Shown piece after piece: positions 26,880 to 35,375 of a stretch of 37,590 nt of DNA. Below the pieces are notes generated by a model that was not told where the DNA came from, did no database searches, and worked only from the letters and a program-made list of their open reading frames with translations. The stretch is from the NCBI RefSeq assembly GCF_000612665.1, contig NZ_HG942025.1, forward strand, positions 1-37,590, written 5' to 3'. Numbering within the stretch: position 1 is the first letter of the stretch; each line of letters opens with the position of its first letter. The translations under genes were made by a program, and so were the position numbers. The stretch comes from Neobacillus dielmonensis (lineage in GTDB: Bacteria; Bacillota; Bacilli; Bacillales; Cytobacillaceae).

Positions 26880-26908
26880 TTGTAAAATATCTAAAAATTA
26901 ACTATAAT
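26880..26908 (+). promoter_or_regulatory. Sigma-A-type promoter for sstT
   Basis: -35 TTGTAA (26880-26885), a 17-nt spacer and -10 TATAAT (26903-26908), 88 nt ahead of the start codon. This is the best housekeeping-type promoter in the intergenic region. Confidence 0.65.
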
Positions 26909-26996
26909 ACTATTTATTAAATTGGGCCGGGTAAATCCTTATAGAGTTATAATATATCCAATCTAGTGAATAAAAGAAATGAGGGGGAGTTCATCT

Positions 26997-28235
26997 ATGA
27001 AACAACTATTCAAAAAGTGGAATCAAATCAGCTTGGTGATGCAAATCGCTATTGGCTTAATTATAGGTATACTTTTGGCTTTACTGGTTCCGGAAGGTGC
27101 TAAACCTCTAGTCATTTTGGGTTCCTTGTTTGTTGGAGCCTTAAAAGCGATTGCTCCGATATTGGTTTTATTCTTGGTAATGTCGGCGATCGCACAGCAT
27201 AAGAAGGGCCACCAAACCAATATGCGATCGATTATCGTTCTCTATTTGTTAGGAACCTTTCTAGCAGGAGCCGTAGCAGTGATTGTAAGCTTTATTTTCC
27301 CAGTAAACATTACCCTCGTAAAAGGCGCGGAAGATTTAACTGCTCCTGGTGGAGTTGTCGAGGTTCTCAAAACCTTATTGATGAACGTGGTTGATAACCC
27401 CGTTAAGGCGATTTACAATGCAAACTATATCGGGATTTTAGCATGGGCACTGGTTTTGGGCTACGCGTTAAAATCAGCTTCCGATACTACAAAGACTTTC
27501 ATTACTAACTTTTCCGATGCTGTTTCCAAAATGGTTGCATGGGTGATTAAATTCGCCCCGTTAGGGATAATGGGACTAGTCATCGAATCGATTGCGACAA
27601 ATGGCATTGAATCTTTACTAAGCTATGGAAAATTGCTGGCTGTATTAATAGGCTGTATGTTCTTTGTAGTGCTAGTCGTGAATCCCATTATTGTTTATGC
27701 AAACATTCGGCAAAATCCATATCCGCTTGTCTTAACTTGCATCAAAGAAAGCGGAATTACCGCGTTTTTCACTCGGAGCTCGGCAGCAAACATACCGGTA
27801 AATATGAAATTATGTGATAAACTAGGATTGGATAAAGATACGTATTCTGTGTCGATTCCGTTGGGAGCGACTGTCAACATGGCTGGCGCCGCAGTAACGA
27901 TTTCCGTATTAACACTGGCTGCCGTTCATACACTTAACATTCATGTTGACATTGCGACAGCCATTATTCTCAGTGTCCTGTCAGCCGTCTGTGCTGCAGG
28001 AGCATCGGGGGTTGCAGGAGGTTCATTATTGCTTATTCCGGTTGCCTGCAGCCTATTTGGCATACCAAATGATGTGGCAATGCAGGTAGTGGGTGTTGGC
28101 TTTATCATCGGTGTTTTACAGGACTCCTTTGAAACAGCGATTAATTCCTCAACAGATGTATTGTTCACCGCTACTGCTGAATTTAGAAAACGGCGTAAGG
28201 AAGGAAAAAAGATCAGTATTCCTAAAGCTTCGTAA
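26997..28235 (+). CDS. sstT: Serine/threonine:Na+ symporter SstT
   Basis: 412 residues (E. coli SstT has 414), dicarboxylate/amino acid:cation symporter fold with re-entrant loops. Long stretches recall E. coli Sst[76 protein letters not shown], and the C-terminal [19 protein letters not shown]. It takes up serine and threonine with Na+. I start at ATG 26997, with GAGGGGGA 8 nt upstream; an in-frame ATG at 26979 lacks a ribosome site. Confidence 0.95.
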   Translation: MKQLFKKWNQISLVMQIAIGLIIGILLALLVPEGAKPLVILGSLFVGALKAIAPILVLFLVMSAIAQHKKGHQTNMRSIIVLYLLGTFLAGAVAVIVSFIFPVNITLVKGAEDLTAPGGVVEVLKTLLMNVVDNPVKAIYNANYIGILAWALVLGYALKSASDTTKTFITNFSDAVSKMVAWVIKFAPLGIMGLVIESIATNGIESLLSYGKLLAVLIGCMFFVVLVVNPIIVYANIRQNPYPLVLTCIKESGITAFFTRSSAANIPVNMKLCDKLGLDKDTYSVSIPLGATVNMAGAAVTISVLTLAAVHTLNIHVDIATAIILSVLSAVCAAGASGVAGGSLLLIPVACSLFGIPNDVAMQVVGVGFIIGVLQDSFETAINSSTDVLFTATAEFRKRRKEGKKISIPKAS

Positions 28236-28242
28236 TAACGTG

Positions 28243-28283
28243 CAGTGTGATTTCTCAAAGGAAAATCACACTGTTTTTATTTT
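28243..28283 (+). terminator. Terminator of sstT
   Basis: CAGTGTGATTT (28243-28253) pairs with AAATCACACTG (28263-28273), followed by TTTTTATTTTT. Confidence 0.92.
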
Positions 28284-28396
28284 TGCCGCTTAAGCTTTAT
28301 AGGAATGACTGTTATCATTCAGAATATCTTAGATAAGGATAATCAACTAGAAAACGGACGATTTCTTACGTAAATAAACTATTGGAGGAAAATGTT

Positions 28397-29545
28397 ATGG
28401 CAAAGATCATCATCATTGGCGGTGGAATCGGCGGGCTGTGCACGGGTATTGCTCTGCAGCAGAGAGGACATGACATTTCAATATATGAAAGTACAAGTAC
28501 ATTTCAATCAACAGGCGCAGGTCTTGGTATCGGTTCTAATGCGGTAAAAGCCTTAGATAAGTTGAACTTAAAAGATTCAGTCATGAAACACAGTAAAGTA
28601 TTGAATAAGATGATAGTCTTGTCGGAAAAAGGAACTCCACTCACCGAAACAGACTCCTTGCTTGTAAGTGAGCGGTTTGGAACGGACAATGTGACAATTC
28701 ATCGGGCAGACTTGCACCACGTACTTAGACATGCATTAAGACTGGAATCGATTGTATTGAACAAAAAGTGTGTGGATTTTATGCAGGATCAGGACGGAGT
28801 CACCATTTCTTTCCAAGATGGAGGAGCGGTTAGAGCAGATGCTGTTATCGCTGCAGATGGAGTGAATTCTCTTTTTCGCCGAAAATTAGTCCCGAATTCC
28901 TCCCCCCGATACGCAGGTTATACGTGCTGGCGTGGTATTGTTTCCAATCACAATATTGAAATCGACCAAGCCGTGGCAACGGAAACATGGGGCTCTTCAG
29001 GCCGGTTCGGGATTGTACCACTTGCCGATGGGAAAGTCTATTGGTTTGCTTGCATTAAGGCTAAAGCTCGTGACCCGCAAGCAGCCCTATATGGCATCAA
29101 GGATTTATCTACTATTTTTAAGAATTATCATAGTCCAATTCAGCAAATAATTGAGGCAACAAGCGAGGAGGCACTGATCCACAATGACATCTTGGATATC
29201 AAACCGATACAACAATTCGCCTTCGGGAGAATCGTCCTGTTGGGTGATGCGGCCCATGCGACTACACCAAATTTAGGCCAAGGGGCGGGTCAAGCCATGG
29301 AAGATGCCTACATATTAGCAAAATGCTTGGAATCGAGTGAGGCAATCGAAACGGCATTTAAAGCTTTTGAAAGGAAAAGAGTAAGGCGTACAAATAAAAT
29401 TATTAAAATGTCCAAACAAGTTGGCCAAATTGCCCAACTACAAAACAAATGGCTCATTCCTCTTAGAAATGCTGTCATGAAGCTTGTTCCTCCATCTGTC
29501 AGCATGAAACGGTTCGAGTTCTTATACGATGTTAATTGGGATTAA
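28397..29545 (+). CDS. FAD-dependent aromatic-ring-type monooxygenase
   Basis: 382 residues. It shows the three motifs of class A flavin hydroxylases: GGGIGGLCTGIALQQRG with the acidic YES at the end of strand 2, the DG motif in AVIAADGVNSLFRRKL, and the GD motif in VLLGDAAHATTPNLGQGAGQAMEDA. Overall layout, with RYAGYTCWRGIV in the middle, is like salicylate/urate (HpxO) hydroxylases. The substrate is not assignable. Start ATG 28397 has GGAGG 8 nt upstream; a TTG at 28382 lies before that site. Transcribed alone, after the sstT terminator. Confidence 0.88.
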   Translation: MAKIIIIGGGIGGLCTGIALQQRGHDISIYESTSTFQSTGAGLGIGSNAVKALDKLNLKDSVMKHSKVLNKMIVLSEKGTPLTETDSLLVSERFGTDNVTIHRADLHHVLRHALRLESIVLNKKCVDFMQDQDGVTISFQDGGAVRADAVIAADGVNSLFRRKLVPNSSPRYAGYTCWRGIVSNHNIEIDQAVATETWGSSGRFGIVPLADGKVYWFACIKAKARDPQAALYGIKDLSTIFKNYHSPIQQIIEATSEEALIHNDILDIKPIQQFAFGRIVLLGDAAHATTPNLGQGAGQAMEDAYILAKCLESSEAIETAFKAFERKRVRRTNKIIKMSKQVGQIAQLQNKWLIPLRNAVMKLVPPSVSMKRFEFLYDVNWD

Positions 29546-29657
29546 GACATAAGAAACAATGGAGGATTATAATCGGCAATGTCCTTTGTAATCCTTTCAA
29601 CCGCAATGTATAATAATACAATATTAGTAATATTTATAGAGGATAGGAGGGAGTATC

Positions 29658-30266
29658 ATGGAACTGGTCTGTGAATCAGATTATATGGATGATTATTTAA
29701 TAGAGTCAAAAGAAGTCAACTTTTCTCATCCTATAATTAAAGAAACGGCAGAACAGTTGTTTACATCTACTCAAAACGATATTGAAAAAACAAAAGCAGC
29801 ATTTGAATTTGTACGTGACCAAATAGCCCATTCCTGGGATATTCAAGGTCAACGGGTTTCGTGCAATGCCTCAGAAGTATTAACCTACAAAGAAGGAATA
29901 TGCTATGCAAAATCCCATCTTTTAGCCGCTTTATTGCGCTCTCAGGGAATACCAACCGGTTTCTGTTATCAACGATTAATGTTATTTGATACACCAGAAA
30001 AAGGGTACTGCATTCATGCTTTGAATGCTGTTTTCTTGAAGTCTATTAATAAATGGATAAGATTAGATGCTCGCGGAAACAAAATTGGTGTGGATGCCCA
30101 ATTTTTTATAGATCAGGAAAAGTTAGCTTTTCCCGTACAAGAAAAATATGATGAAAAGGATTATCCAGTTATTTACATTAAGCCGCATCCAAAAACAATC
30201 GAGGTTTTACAAAAACATTCGGATGTGTTGGACATGTATATTGGGCATTTACCTGAAAGTTTGTAG
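29658..30266 (+). CDS. Transglutaminase-like (cysteine protease fold) protein
   Basis: 202 residues. It carries the transglutaminase-core triad in the expected order: Cys82 in KEGICYAKSHLLAALLRSQGIP, His120 in IHALNAVFL, and Asp137 in WIRLDARGNK. No signal peptide, so cytoplasmic. Bacterial members are mostly of unknown role; peptidase or amidase activity is more likely than cross-linking. GGAGGG lies 9 nt upstream of the ATG. A dispersed repeat lies just downstream. Confidence 0.87.
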   Translation: MELVCESDYMDDYLIESKEVNFSHPIIKETAEQLFTSTQNDIEKTKAAFEFVRDQIAHSWDIQGQRVSCNASEVLTYKEGICYAKSHLLAALLRSQGIPTGFCYQRLMLFDTPEKGYCIHALNAVFLKSINKWIRLDARGNKIGVDAQFFIDQEKLAFPVQEKYDEKDYPVIYIKPHPKTIEVLQKHSDVLDMYIGHLPESL

Positions 30267-30316
30267 TTATGTGTTAGGAAGCGGAATAGAAAATATAAGG
30301 TGGGTTTGATTGAAAA

Positions 30317-30505
30317 GGCTCTGTAAAACTTGGCTGTTGATTTCCGCTCCAGGCGCTCAGCGAACCCGCGGGCGTACCGACCGGGGAGCCTCCTTGGCGT
30401 TTGAAGCTCCTGCGGGGTCTTCCCAGCCCTGTACTCCCGCAATAGTCGGCACCTTCCGCTCCTATCAACAGAGTTAAAAAAATCAACATTAGCGTTTTAA
30501 AAAAA
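30317..30505 (+). repeat. Bacillus-type dispersed intergenic repeat, full copy (MITE-like)
   Basis: The GC-rich core (30333-30470) begins GCTGTTGATTTCCGCTCC and ends CTTCCGCTCCTATCAACA. TGTTGAT/ATCAACA form inverted ends, and the direct repeat TTCCGCTCC lies inside each end. Outer flanks GGCTCTGTAAAA (left) and AATCAACATTA plus a T/A-rich stretch (right) recur at the other copies. It contains no gene. Base composition is far more GC-rich than the surroundings. Repeats of this type are widespread between genes in Bacillaceae. Confidence 0.75.
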
Positions 30506-30540
30506 TAATACTCCCTTATTAATGCAAGGGGATATATAGG

Positions 30541-31674
30541 TTAATATTTTTTTATAGGCAAGGTAATTTCAAAGGTAGTTAAGCTTTCATTGGAAACACA
30601 ATTAATTGTTCCATTGTGTTTCTCTATGATATTTTTACAAACAAATAGACCGATTCCTGTGCCAAGTTTCTTTGTCGTATAAAATGGCTCAAAAATAATT
30701 TCTAATGTATCCGGATTGATGATTGAACCATTATTCGAGATGCGAATTGCAATTTGATCGACTTCGACCTCTGTATCAATGCTAATTCTTCTCTGATTCC
30801 CTTCCTCACATACCGCATCAACAGCATTCATCATTAAATTAAGAATAACTTGTTTTAACTCATTTCGATCGCCGTGTATTTTAATATTTTCGTCGATATT
30901 GGAACTAACTTGGATATTGCCATCAACAATACTTGGATATAAGAAATCAATGACTTCTTCTAATAAAACATTAATCGTGATGTCTTCATTTTTACTTTCA
31001 AATACCGTATTCATCTTCGAGGTATGCAGAAACTGGGTGATTCTAAACTTGAGCTGATCTAACTCTTTGCTAATGACATCTAAATAAGGCATATCAGGAT
31101 GCTGGTTTTTTAATAGTTTAATAAAACCCATTACAGAGGTAAGCGGATTGCGGAATTCATGAACAAAGCTAGAAGACATTTGTCCAAGAATGGCCAACCT
31201 GTCCTTGTGTGTTTGGGTAATGAATATGTTTTTTTCTTGGAGCTTTCGATCCTTTATTTCGGTATATCTTGAGACAGCATAATAACAGAATAAATCAAAC
31301 TGCTTATTAATTAAATCAATGGCTTGCTGTAATTCTGCTTGGGCAAATCCAGATAGGTTTATATATTTAATAATAATGCTTCTGCCAAGATTGACATTAT
31401 AAACAAATTCCCCAATATTAATATTTGCATCAGCTCGCTCTTGAGCAACTTTGTAAGCTAATCGTTTGATATCTTGATCAGAAAATCCATCTATAATAGA
31501 GTTGGTTATAATTTGGTACATCAAAAAGCCGTTTTGTTTGATCAGGTCTTTATTATCTTGGTTTTCGTGAATAATAATTTGTTCTTCCCAAAAATCTAAG
31601 AAAGTTAGTTTTTGATCTATAAGATATTTCCCTATTTTTTTATAACCTTTAGCTGTTGGTAGATTCATTACCAT
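30541..31674 (-). CDS. Soluble sporulation-type sensor histidine kinase
   Basis: 377 residues without membrane helices. The N-terminal 150 residues are helical and resemble the HisK_N-type sensor domain of Bacillus sporulation kinases. The HisKA domain has the phospho-acceptor His172 in SSFVHEFRNPLTSVMGF, a motif typical of KinA-E kinases that feed Spo0F. The HATPase domain shows the N box (QVILNLMMNAVDAV), an F box (IFEPFYTTKKLGTGIGL) and ISNNG in place of the usual D-x-G-x-G G1 box. No response regulator is adjacent, again as in sporulation phosphorelay kinases. ATG 31674 has GCAGG 6-7 nt upstream. Confidence 0.88.
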   Translation of the reverse strand: MVMNLPTAKGYKKIGKYLIDQKLTFLDFWEEQIIIHENQDNKDLIKQNGFLMYQIITNSIIDGFSDQDIKRLAYKVAQERADANINIGEFVYNVNLGRSIIIKYINLSGFAQAELQQAIDLINKQFDLFCYYAVSRYTEIKDRKLQEKNIFITQTHKDRLAILGQMSSSFVHEFRNPLTSVMGFIKLLKNQHPDMPYLDVISKELDQLKFRITQFLHTSKMNTVFESKNEDITINVLLEEVIDFLYPSIVDGNIQVSSNIDENIKIHGDRNELKQVILNLMMNAVDAVCEEGNQRRISIDTEVEVDQIAIRISNNGSIINPDTLEIIFEPFYTTKKLGTGIGLFVCKNIIEKHNGTINCVSNESLTTFEITLPIKKY

Positions 31675-32086
31675 AACAAACCTGCTTTCTCTTTTTAAAA
31701 ACAGGACTTATCAACTAGGTGATTCAGTCCTATATACGGATCGATCTGAGGGTTTTATAAGGAAAATATAACATAAATATACCAATATTTATATAATGAT
31801 ATATACACGAAAGAAATAAAATTTATTTCATCTATTGCTAAATTCCAGTAGAATTTATAATTAATTTCCACTTTAAATAACTTCAAAAGCACTAATAAGA
31901 GTATGGGGAGTTTTGGAGGGGAGGGAATGCAGAGACTTTCCTAACGCAGGAGAGTACTCTGTCCGCTCTAGGGCTGTATGGAAGGAAAACATGTTACATT
32001 ACCATGGAGTAAATTTATTGTTAACTTTGTTTATAGTAAATGTTAACATAAAGATTAGAAATGATTACTTTTTGCAGGAGGGTTAA
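31675..32086. other. 412-bp intergenic region between divergent genes
   Basis: Holds no ORF I believe. It contains a G-rich stretch (about 31907-31930), a palindrome AGAGTACTCT around 31954, and an inverted pair of GTTAAC-centred sequences (TTATTGTTAAC near 32017 and GTTAACATAA near 32042), a possible operator for the small membrane gene. Strong AT-rich promoter-like sequence lies nearer the kinase gene. Confidence 0.4.
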
Positions 32087-32275
32087 TTGAAGAGTAAACT
32101 AAAAGTCAGACCATTCCTTGGCCTAATTGGATGCTTGCTTATTTGTATAATTGGCATATGGAGAATTTTTACACAGTCAAATACTGGCGCACCGTTGTTT
32201 ATCTCTTACCTTTTTGCTATCTGTGGATTTATCGGAACTGTTGCTAACGGTGTTGCCCTTGCTAAAACCAGGTAA
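32087..32275 (+). CDS. Small two-helix membrane protein, unknown function
   Basis: 62 residues from TTG 32087, with GCAGGAGG 6 nt upstream. Two hydrophobic segments (about 8-27, PFLGLIGCLLICIIGIW, and 36-56, ending AICGFIGTVANGVALA) joined by a short polar turn; the N-terminus is basic. No family recognised. The strong ribosome site is the main reason to accept it as a gene. Confidence 0.65.
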   Translation: MKSKLKVRPFLGLIGCLLICIIGIWRIFTQSNTGAPLFISYLFAICGFIGTVANGVALAKTR

Positions 32276-32367
32276 ATATTGAAACAACTAAAGTTAAAAG
32301 AAAAGGCGAAAAGGGTCAACTTCATCACTTTATTTGTTTTATCATAGGAAATAAATAGATATGCACT

Positions 32368-32400
32368 ATGACGTCTAAAAGAAGAGCGTCATTTTTTGTT
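32368..32400 (+). terminator. Probable terminator after the small membrane gene
   Basis: ATGACG (32368-32373) pairs with CGTCAT (32387-32392), followed by TTTTTGTT. Confidence 0.6.
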
Positions 32401-32423
32401 GCCGATATAAAAGAGGGATTGCT

Positions 32424-33254
32424 ATGGAAACAAATCAAATTCAAGCAAAGAAAATCCTTACCGAAGCAAAGGGTTATTTAGATAGTGGCTTTACTCATTC
32501 CTTGAATCCCTATAGCGGCTGTGCATTTGCTTGTCTCTATTGCTACGTTCGAGAAATGCCAATCCAGAGATTTAAAGGAACCCCATGGGGAGATTGGCTG
32601 GATTTAAAAATAAACGCAGCGGAAAATTACCGTAATGAAGTGCTAAAACTGCGAAAAAAAAATAAACCAGTTAATATCTTTATGTCTTCCGCAACTGATC
32701 CCTATCAGCCGATAGAGCGCAAAGCCAATATAACGCGGAGCCTTTTGGAGGAGATGGCTGAAGATCCGCCAGATTTCCTGCAAATACAGACACGAAGTCC
32801 ACTTGTCACACGGGACTTAGATTTGATAACAGAGTTAAAAGAAAAATGTCATGTGCTTGTATCCATGACAATTGAAACCGACCGAGAAGATATTAAGCAG
32901 TTATTTGCTCCATATGCTCCTGGAATAAAGTTGAGAATGAAGGCATTAAAGGAAATTCATGAGGCGGGAATCCCTACCCAGGCTTCGATTTCGCCAGTAT
33001 TGCCCTTTACCCCTGACTTTCCAAAGTTGTTAGAAGGAGTTGTGGATCACATTTGGATTGATACGCTAAGTATTGGGGATGGTTCGATGGGGAAACGTTC
33101 AGAAAGGTTGGGAATGCCGAAACTGTTTGAAGAAAATGGTCTTTCAAGGTGGTATTGCCATGATATTCACGTAAGGGTGGAAAAGTACTTTCTAAAGTAT
33201 TTTCCTAGAGATAAGATCCGAGTCTCAAAGCAAGAAGCTTTCCCTAAATTATAG
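32424..33254 (+). CDS. Radical SAM protein, spore photoproduct lyase-like family
   Basis: 276 residues. The [4Fe-4S]/SAM motif C-x3-C-x2-C is Cys33, Cys37, Cys40 in NPYSGCAFACLYCYVREMP. Other family features are MSSATDPYQPIERKANITR and IQTRSPLVTRDLDLI, seen in SPL-like/Rv2578c-type radical SAM proteins. It is shorter than true spore photoproduct lyase (about 340 residues) and its substrate is unknown. GAGGG lies about 8 nt upstream of the ATG. Confidence 0.88.
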   Translation: METNQIQAKKILTEAKGYLDSGFTHSLNPYSGCAFACLYCYVREMPIQRFKGTPWGDWLDLKINAAENYRNEVLKLRKKNKPVNIFMSSATDPYQPIERKANITRSLLEEMAEDPPDFLQIQTRSPLVTRDLDLITELKEKCHVLVSMTIETDREDIKQLFAPYAPGIKLRMKALKEIHEAGIPTQASISPVLPFTPDFPKLLEGVVDHIWIDTLSIGDGSMGKRSERLGMPKLFEENGLSRWYCHDIHVRVEKYFLKYFPRDKIRVSKQEAFPKL

Positions 33255-33322
33255 TAAATTCAGTCGATTTTAACGGTAGATATAGATATAATATCGTTGT
33301 ACCTGGCAGGAGGTGGAGTTTT

Positions 33323-33760
33323 TTGAAAGAAGAGTTATTAAAAATTGACGATGTCGCCAAACAAAGCGGCTTGAGTAAACGGGCGATCCGATACTATGAA
33401 GAAATTGGCATTTTACCTTCCCCCGAGCGGACAGAAGGCGGGACTAGGCTTTATCGACAGGAACATATAGAATTTCTAAAAAAGGTCACTCTAGCCAAGG
33501 AAGTATTGGGTCTTACCTTACAGGAAGTGCACGAATTTATTATGCTTACAGATACGATCGAAAATCAGAGAGCCGAATATAAAAAAGTATCGGACCCAAG
33601 AACCCAAAAGGAAAAACTGACGGAAATGATAGAAATACTTAATCAACAACTACAATTACTAGAACAAAAGATTGGAAAAATTCTAAGTGTCCAAACAGAG
33701 TTAGTAACGTTAAGAGAACGGGCTAGAGCTGCTATTGAGAGAATTGATCAAATACTATAA
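33323..33760 (+). CDS. MerR-family transcriptional regulator
   Basis: 145 residues from TTG 33323, with AGGAGG upstream at longish spacing. The N-terminal winged HTH is classical MerR (LKIDDVAKQSGLSKRAIRYYEEIGIL ... GTRLYRQEHIEFLKKV). A coiled-coil dimerisation helix fills the C-terminal half, without a separate ligand domain and without Cys residues, so it is not a metal-binding MerR by sequence. It probably controls the MFS gene downstream through the dyad at 33810-33837. Confidence 0.92.
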   Translation: MKEELLKIDDVAKQSGLSKRAIRYYEEIGILPSPERTEGGTRLYRQEHIEFLKKVTLAKEVLGLTLQEVHEFIMLTDTIENQRAEYKKVSDPRTQKEKLTEMIEILNQQLQLLEQKIGKILSVQTELVTLRERARAAIERIDQIL

Positions 33761-33809
33761 CCCGGTGAAAATGATCATCACTTTTTAAAAACGTGACTAT
33801 TTTCCCCTA

Positions 33810-33837
33810 AATCTAACGTTGACGTTAACGTTAGATT
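33810..33837 (+). promoter_or_regulatory. MerR-type operator overlapping the MFS promoter
   Basis: A perfect 28-bp dyad: AATCTAACGTT (33810-33820), six bases GACGTT, then AACGTTAGATT (33827-33837). Its centre holds three direct ACGTT units spaced by 6 bp. The dyad covers the -35 element (TTGACG, 33819-33824) and most of the spacer. Confidence 0.8.
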
Positions 33838-33847
33838 CTAATATAAT
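33819..33847 (+). promoter_or_regulatory. Promoter of the MerR-controlled MFS gene
   Basis: -35 TTGACG (33819-33824), a 17-nt spacer, -10 TATAAT (33842-33847). The spacer is of normal length, unlike the 19-20 nt of classical MerR-activated promoters, which suits repression and release rather than DNA-twisting activation. Confidence 0.75.
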
Positions 33848-33878
33848 TTTAAGAAAATTATAACAAAGGGGTATAAAA

Positions 33879-35111
33879 ATGTCATCATCATCATTATCCA
33901 CAACATCTGTCATTGAAGAAGGGAAACCGACAGGCCAGTCCAAGGCAGTTTGGGCTGTTTTCTTTGCTAGTATTATTGCCTTTATGGGATTAGGGCTCGT
34001 AGACCCCATCCTGCCAGCCATCTCTAAACAATTGAACGCCACTCCGAGTCAAGTCACCTTACTTTTTACAAGTTATAATGCGGTCATGGCGGCCGCCATG
34101 TTAATTACCGGGGTTGTTTCGTCCCGCTTGGGGATCAAAATGACCCTTTTATCTGGGGTGGTGATTATTGCCGTTTTTTCCGCAGCAGGAGGGCTGTCCG
34201 ATAATATTTGGTCAATCGTTGGATTACGCGGAGGCTGGGGGCTGGGAAACTCACTTTTCGTCGCAACCGCACTTACCGCTATCGTGACATTATCCAATAA
34301 TGGAACGGCTAAAGCAGTCATCTTGTATGAAGCAGCCATTGGTTTAGGTATTTCAGTAGGACCGCTTCTTGGCGGTGAATTAGGTGCCATTACTTGGAGA
34401 GGACCGTTTTTAGGGGTCTCGGTTTTAATGGTGGCTGCCTTTATTTTCTTGAGTGTCTTAATGCCTGGAAACAAGAAATTGAAAGCTGAAGAATCAGTAC
34501 CCGCAAAGAGTACTTCTTTGCTTGATCCCTTTCGTGCGATGAAGCACCGATCCATTTTAGTGTTTGGAATCTCTGCATGTCTTTATAACTTTGGATTTTT
34601 TACGTTGCTTGCTTATGCGCCGTTTGTGATGGGGCTTGATGAACATGGTCTTGGTTATGTGTTTATCGGCTGGGGAGTGTTGCTTGCCATCACATCTGTT
34701 TTCATGGCACCTAAGCTTCAACAACAGTTTGGAACGATAAAATCCATGTGTATGATGTTATTTTTATTCGCAGTGTTATTACTTTCTATGGGGATTTGGA
34801 CAGATTCGCAGTGGTGGATTATTGTGGCGGTTATCTTAGCTGGAGCTTTGCTTGGAAACAATAATACCTTGATTACAACAGCCGTTATGAACGCTGCTCC
34901 GGTTGAACGTTCAACCGCATCTGCTGCGTACAGTTTCTTGCGGTATTTAGGGAGTGCGGTTGCGCCGTTTTTAGCTGGTAAACTAGCAGAATGGTTTTCC
35001 CCACATGTGCCATTTATTGTTGGCGGTTGTTTTGTCCTTTTATCTGTACTGTTTATTTTGGCCAATCGTTCACACATCTCCCATGTAGATAACGTGGAAT
35101 CTGCTCATTAA
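33879..35111 (+). CDS. MFS multidrug-type exporter
   Basis: 410-residue 12-helix transporter. After a Ser/Thr-rich N-terminus, helix 1 carries GLVDPILPAISKQL as in DHA1 drug/H+ antiporters. The helix 2-3 loop is SSRLGIKMTLL, and motif C-like GLGISVGPLLGGELG lies in helix 5, a mark of antiporters. AAAGGGG lies 7 nt ahead of the ATG. A MerR-family regulator and an overlapping dyad operator upstream suggest drug- or stress-inducible expression. Confidence 0.88.
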   Translation: MSSSSLSTTSVIEEGKPTGQSKAVWAVFFASIIAFMGLGLVDPILPAISKQLNATPSQVTLLFTSYNAVMAAAMLITGVVSSRLGIKMTLLSGVVIIAVFSAAGGLSDNIWSIVGLRGGWGLGNSLFVATALTAIVTLSNNGTAKAVILYEAAIGLGISVGPLLGGELGAITWRGPFLGVSVLMVAAFIFLSVLMPGNKKLKAEESVPAKSTSLLDPFRAMKHRSILVFGISACLYNFGFFTLLAYAPFVMGLDEHGLGYVFIGWGVLLAITSVFMAPKLQQQFGTIKSMCMMLFLFAVLLLSMGIWTDSQWWIIVAVILAGALLGNNNTLITTAVMNAAPVERSTASAAYSFLRYLGSAVAPFLAGKLAEWFSPHVPFIVGGCFVLLSVLFILANRSHISHVDNVESAH

Positions 35112-35123
35112 TCATCATTCTAT

Positions 35124-35161
35124 ATAAAAGAAGGCTAGCACTAGTCTTCTTTTATTTTTTT
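35124..35161 (+). terminator. Terminator of the MFS exporter gene
   Basis: ATAAAAGAAGGCT (35124-35136) pairs with AGTCTTCTTTTAT (35143-35155), one G-U pair and a 6-nt loop, followed by TTTTTT. The sequence from here to 35375 contains no gene; a small hairpin (CTTGAA/TTCAAG, about 35344-35362) precedes the next ribosome site. Confidence 0.88.
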
Positions 35162-35375
35162 GATTAGTAATGACTTTTTTAAATTAAACTTTTCAATAGT
35201 CATTTTTTCTTAATATTTCAAATAATCTAAGTCATCTATTAGTCTTTTTTAGCCATTCACATTAATGGTTATCTCCATTAATATAACAATAGAGTGATTG
35301 AATGGTGAACTTCCTTTAGTTAAGGATTAATAACTACGTCGTCTTGAAGAACTCTTTCAAGGCTAGGAGGAAATG

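Noticed and set aside
30333..30470. GC-rich block considered as a riboswitch or small RNA gene
   Set aside because: The same sequence recurs at 37381 and 37542 next to unrelated genes, so a mobile or dispersed repeat explains it better. No known riboswitch core is visible.
30173..30489. Minus-strand ORFs of 71 and 89 codons over the GC-rich block
   Set aside because: They translate the dispersed repeat, whose composition produces open frames by chance. They have no start signals or family features.
34073..34555. 160-codon ORF on the minus strand
   Set aside because: It is the antisense of the MFS exporter gene. It has no ribosome site, and its Pro/Thr/Lys-rich composition is typical of shadow frames.
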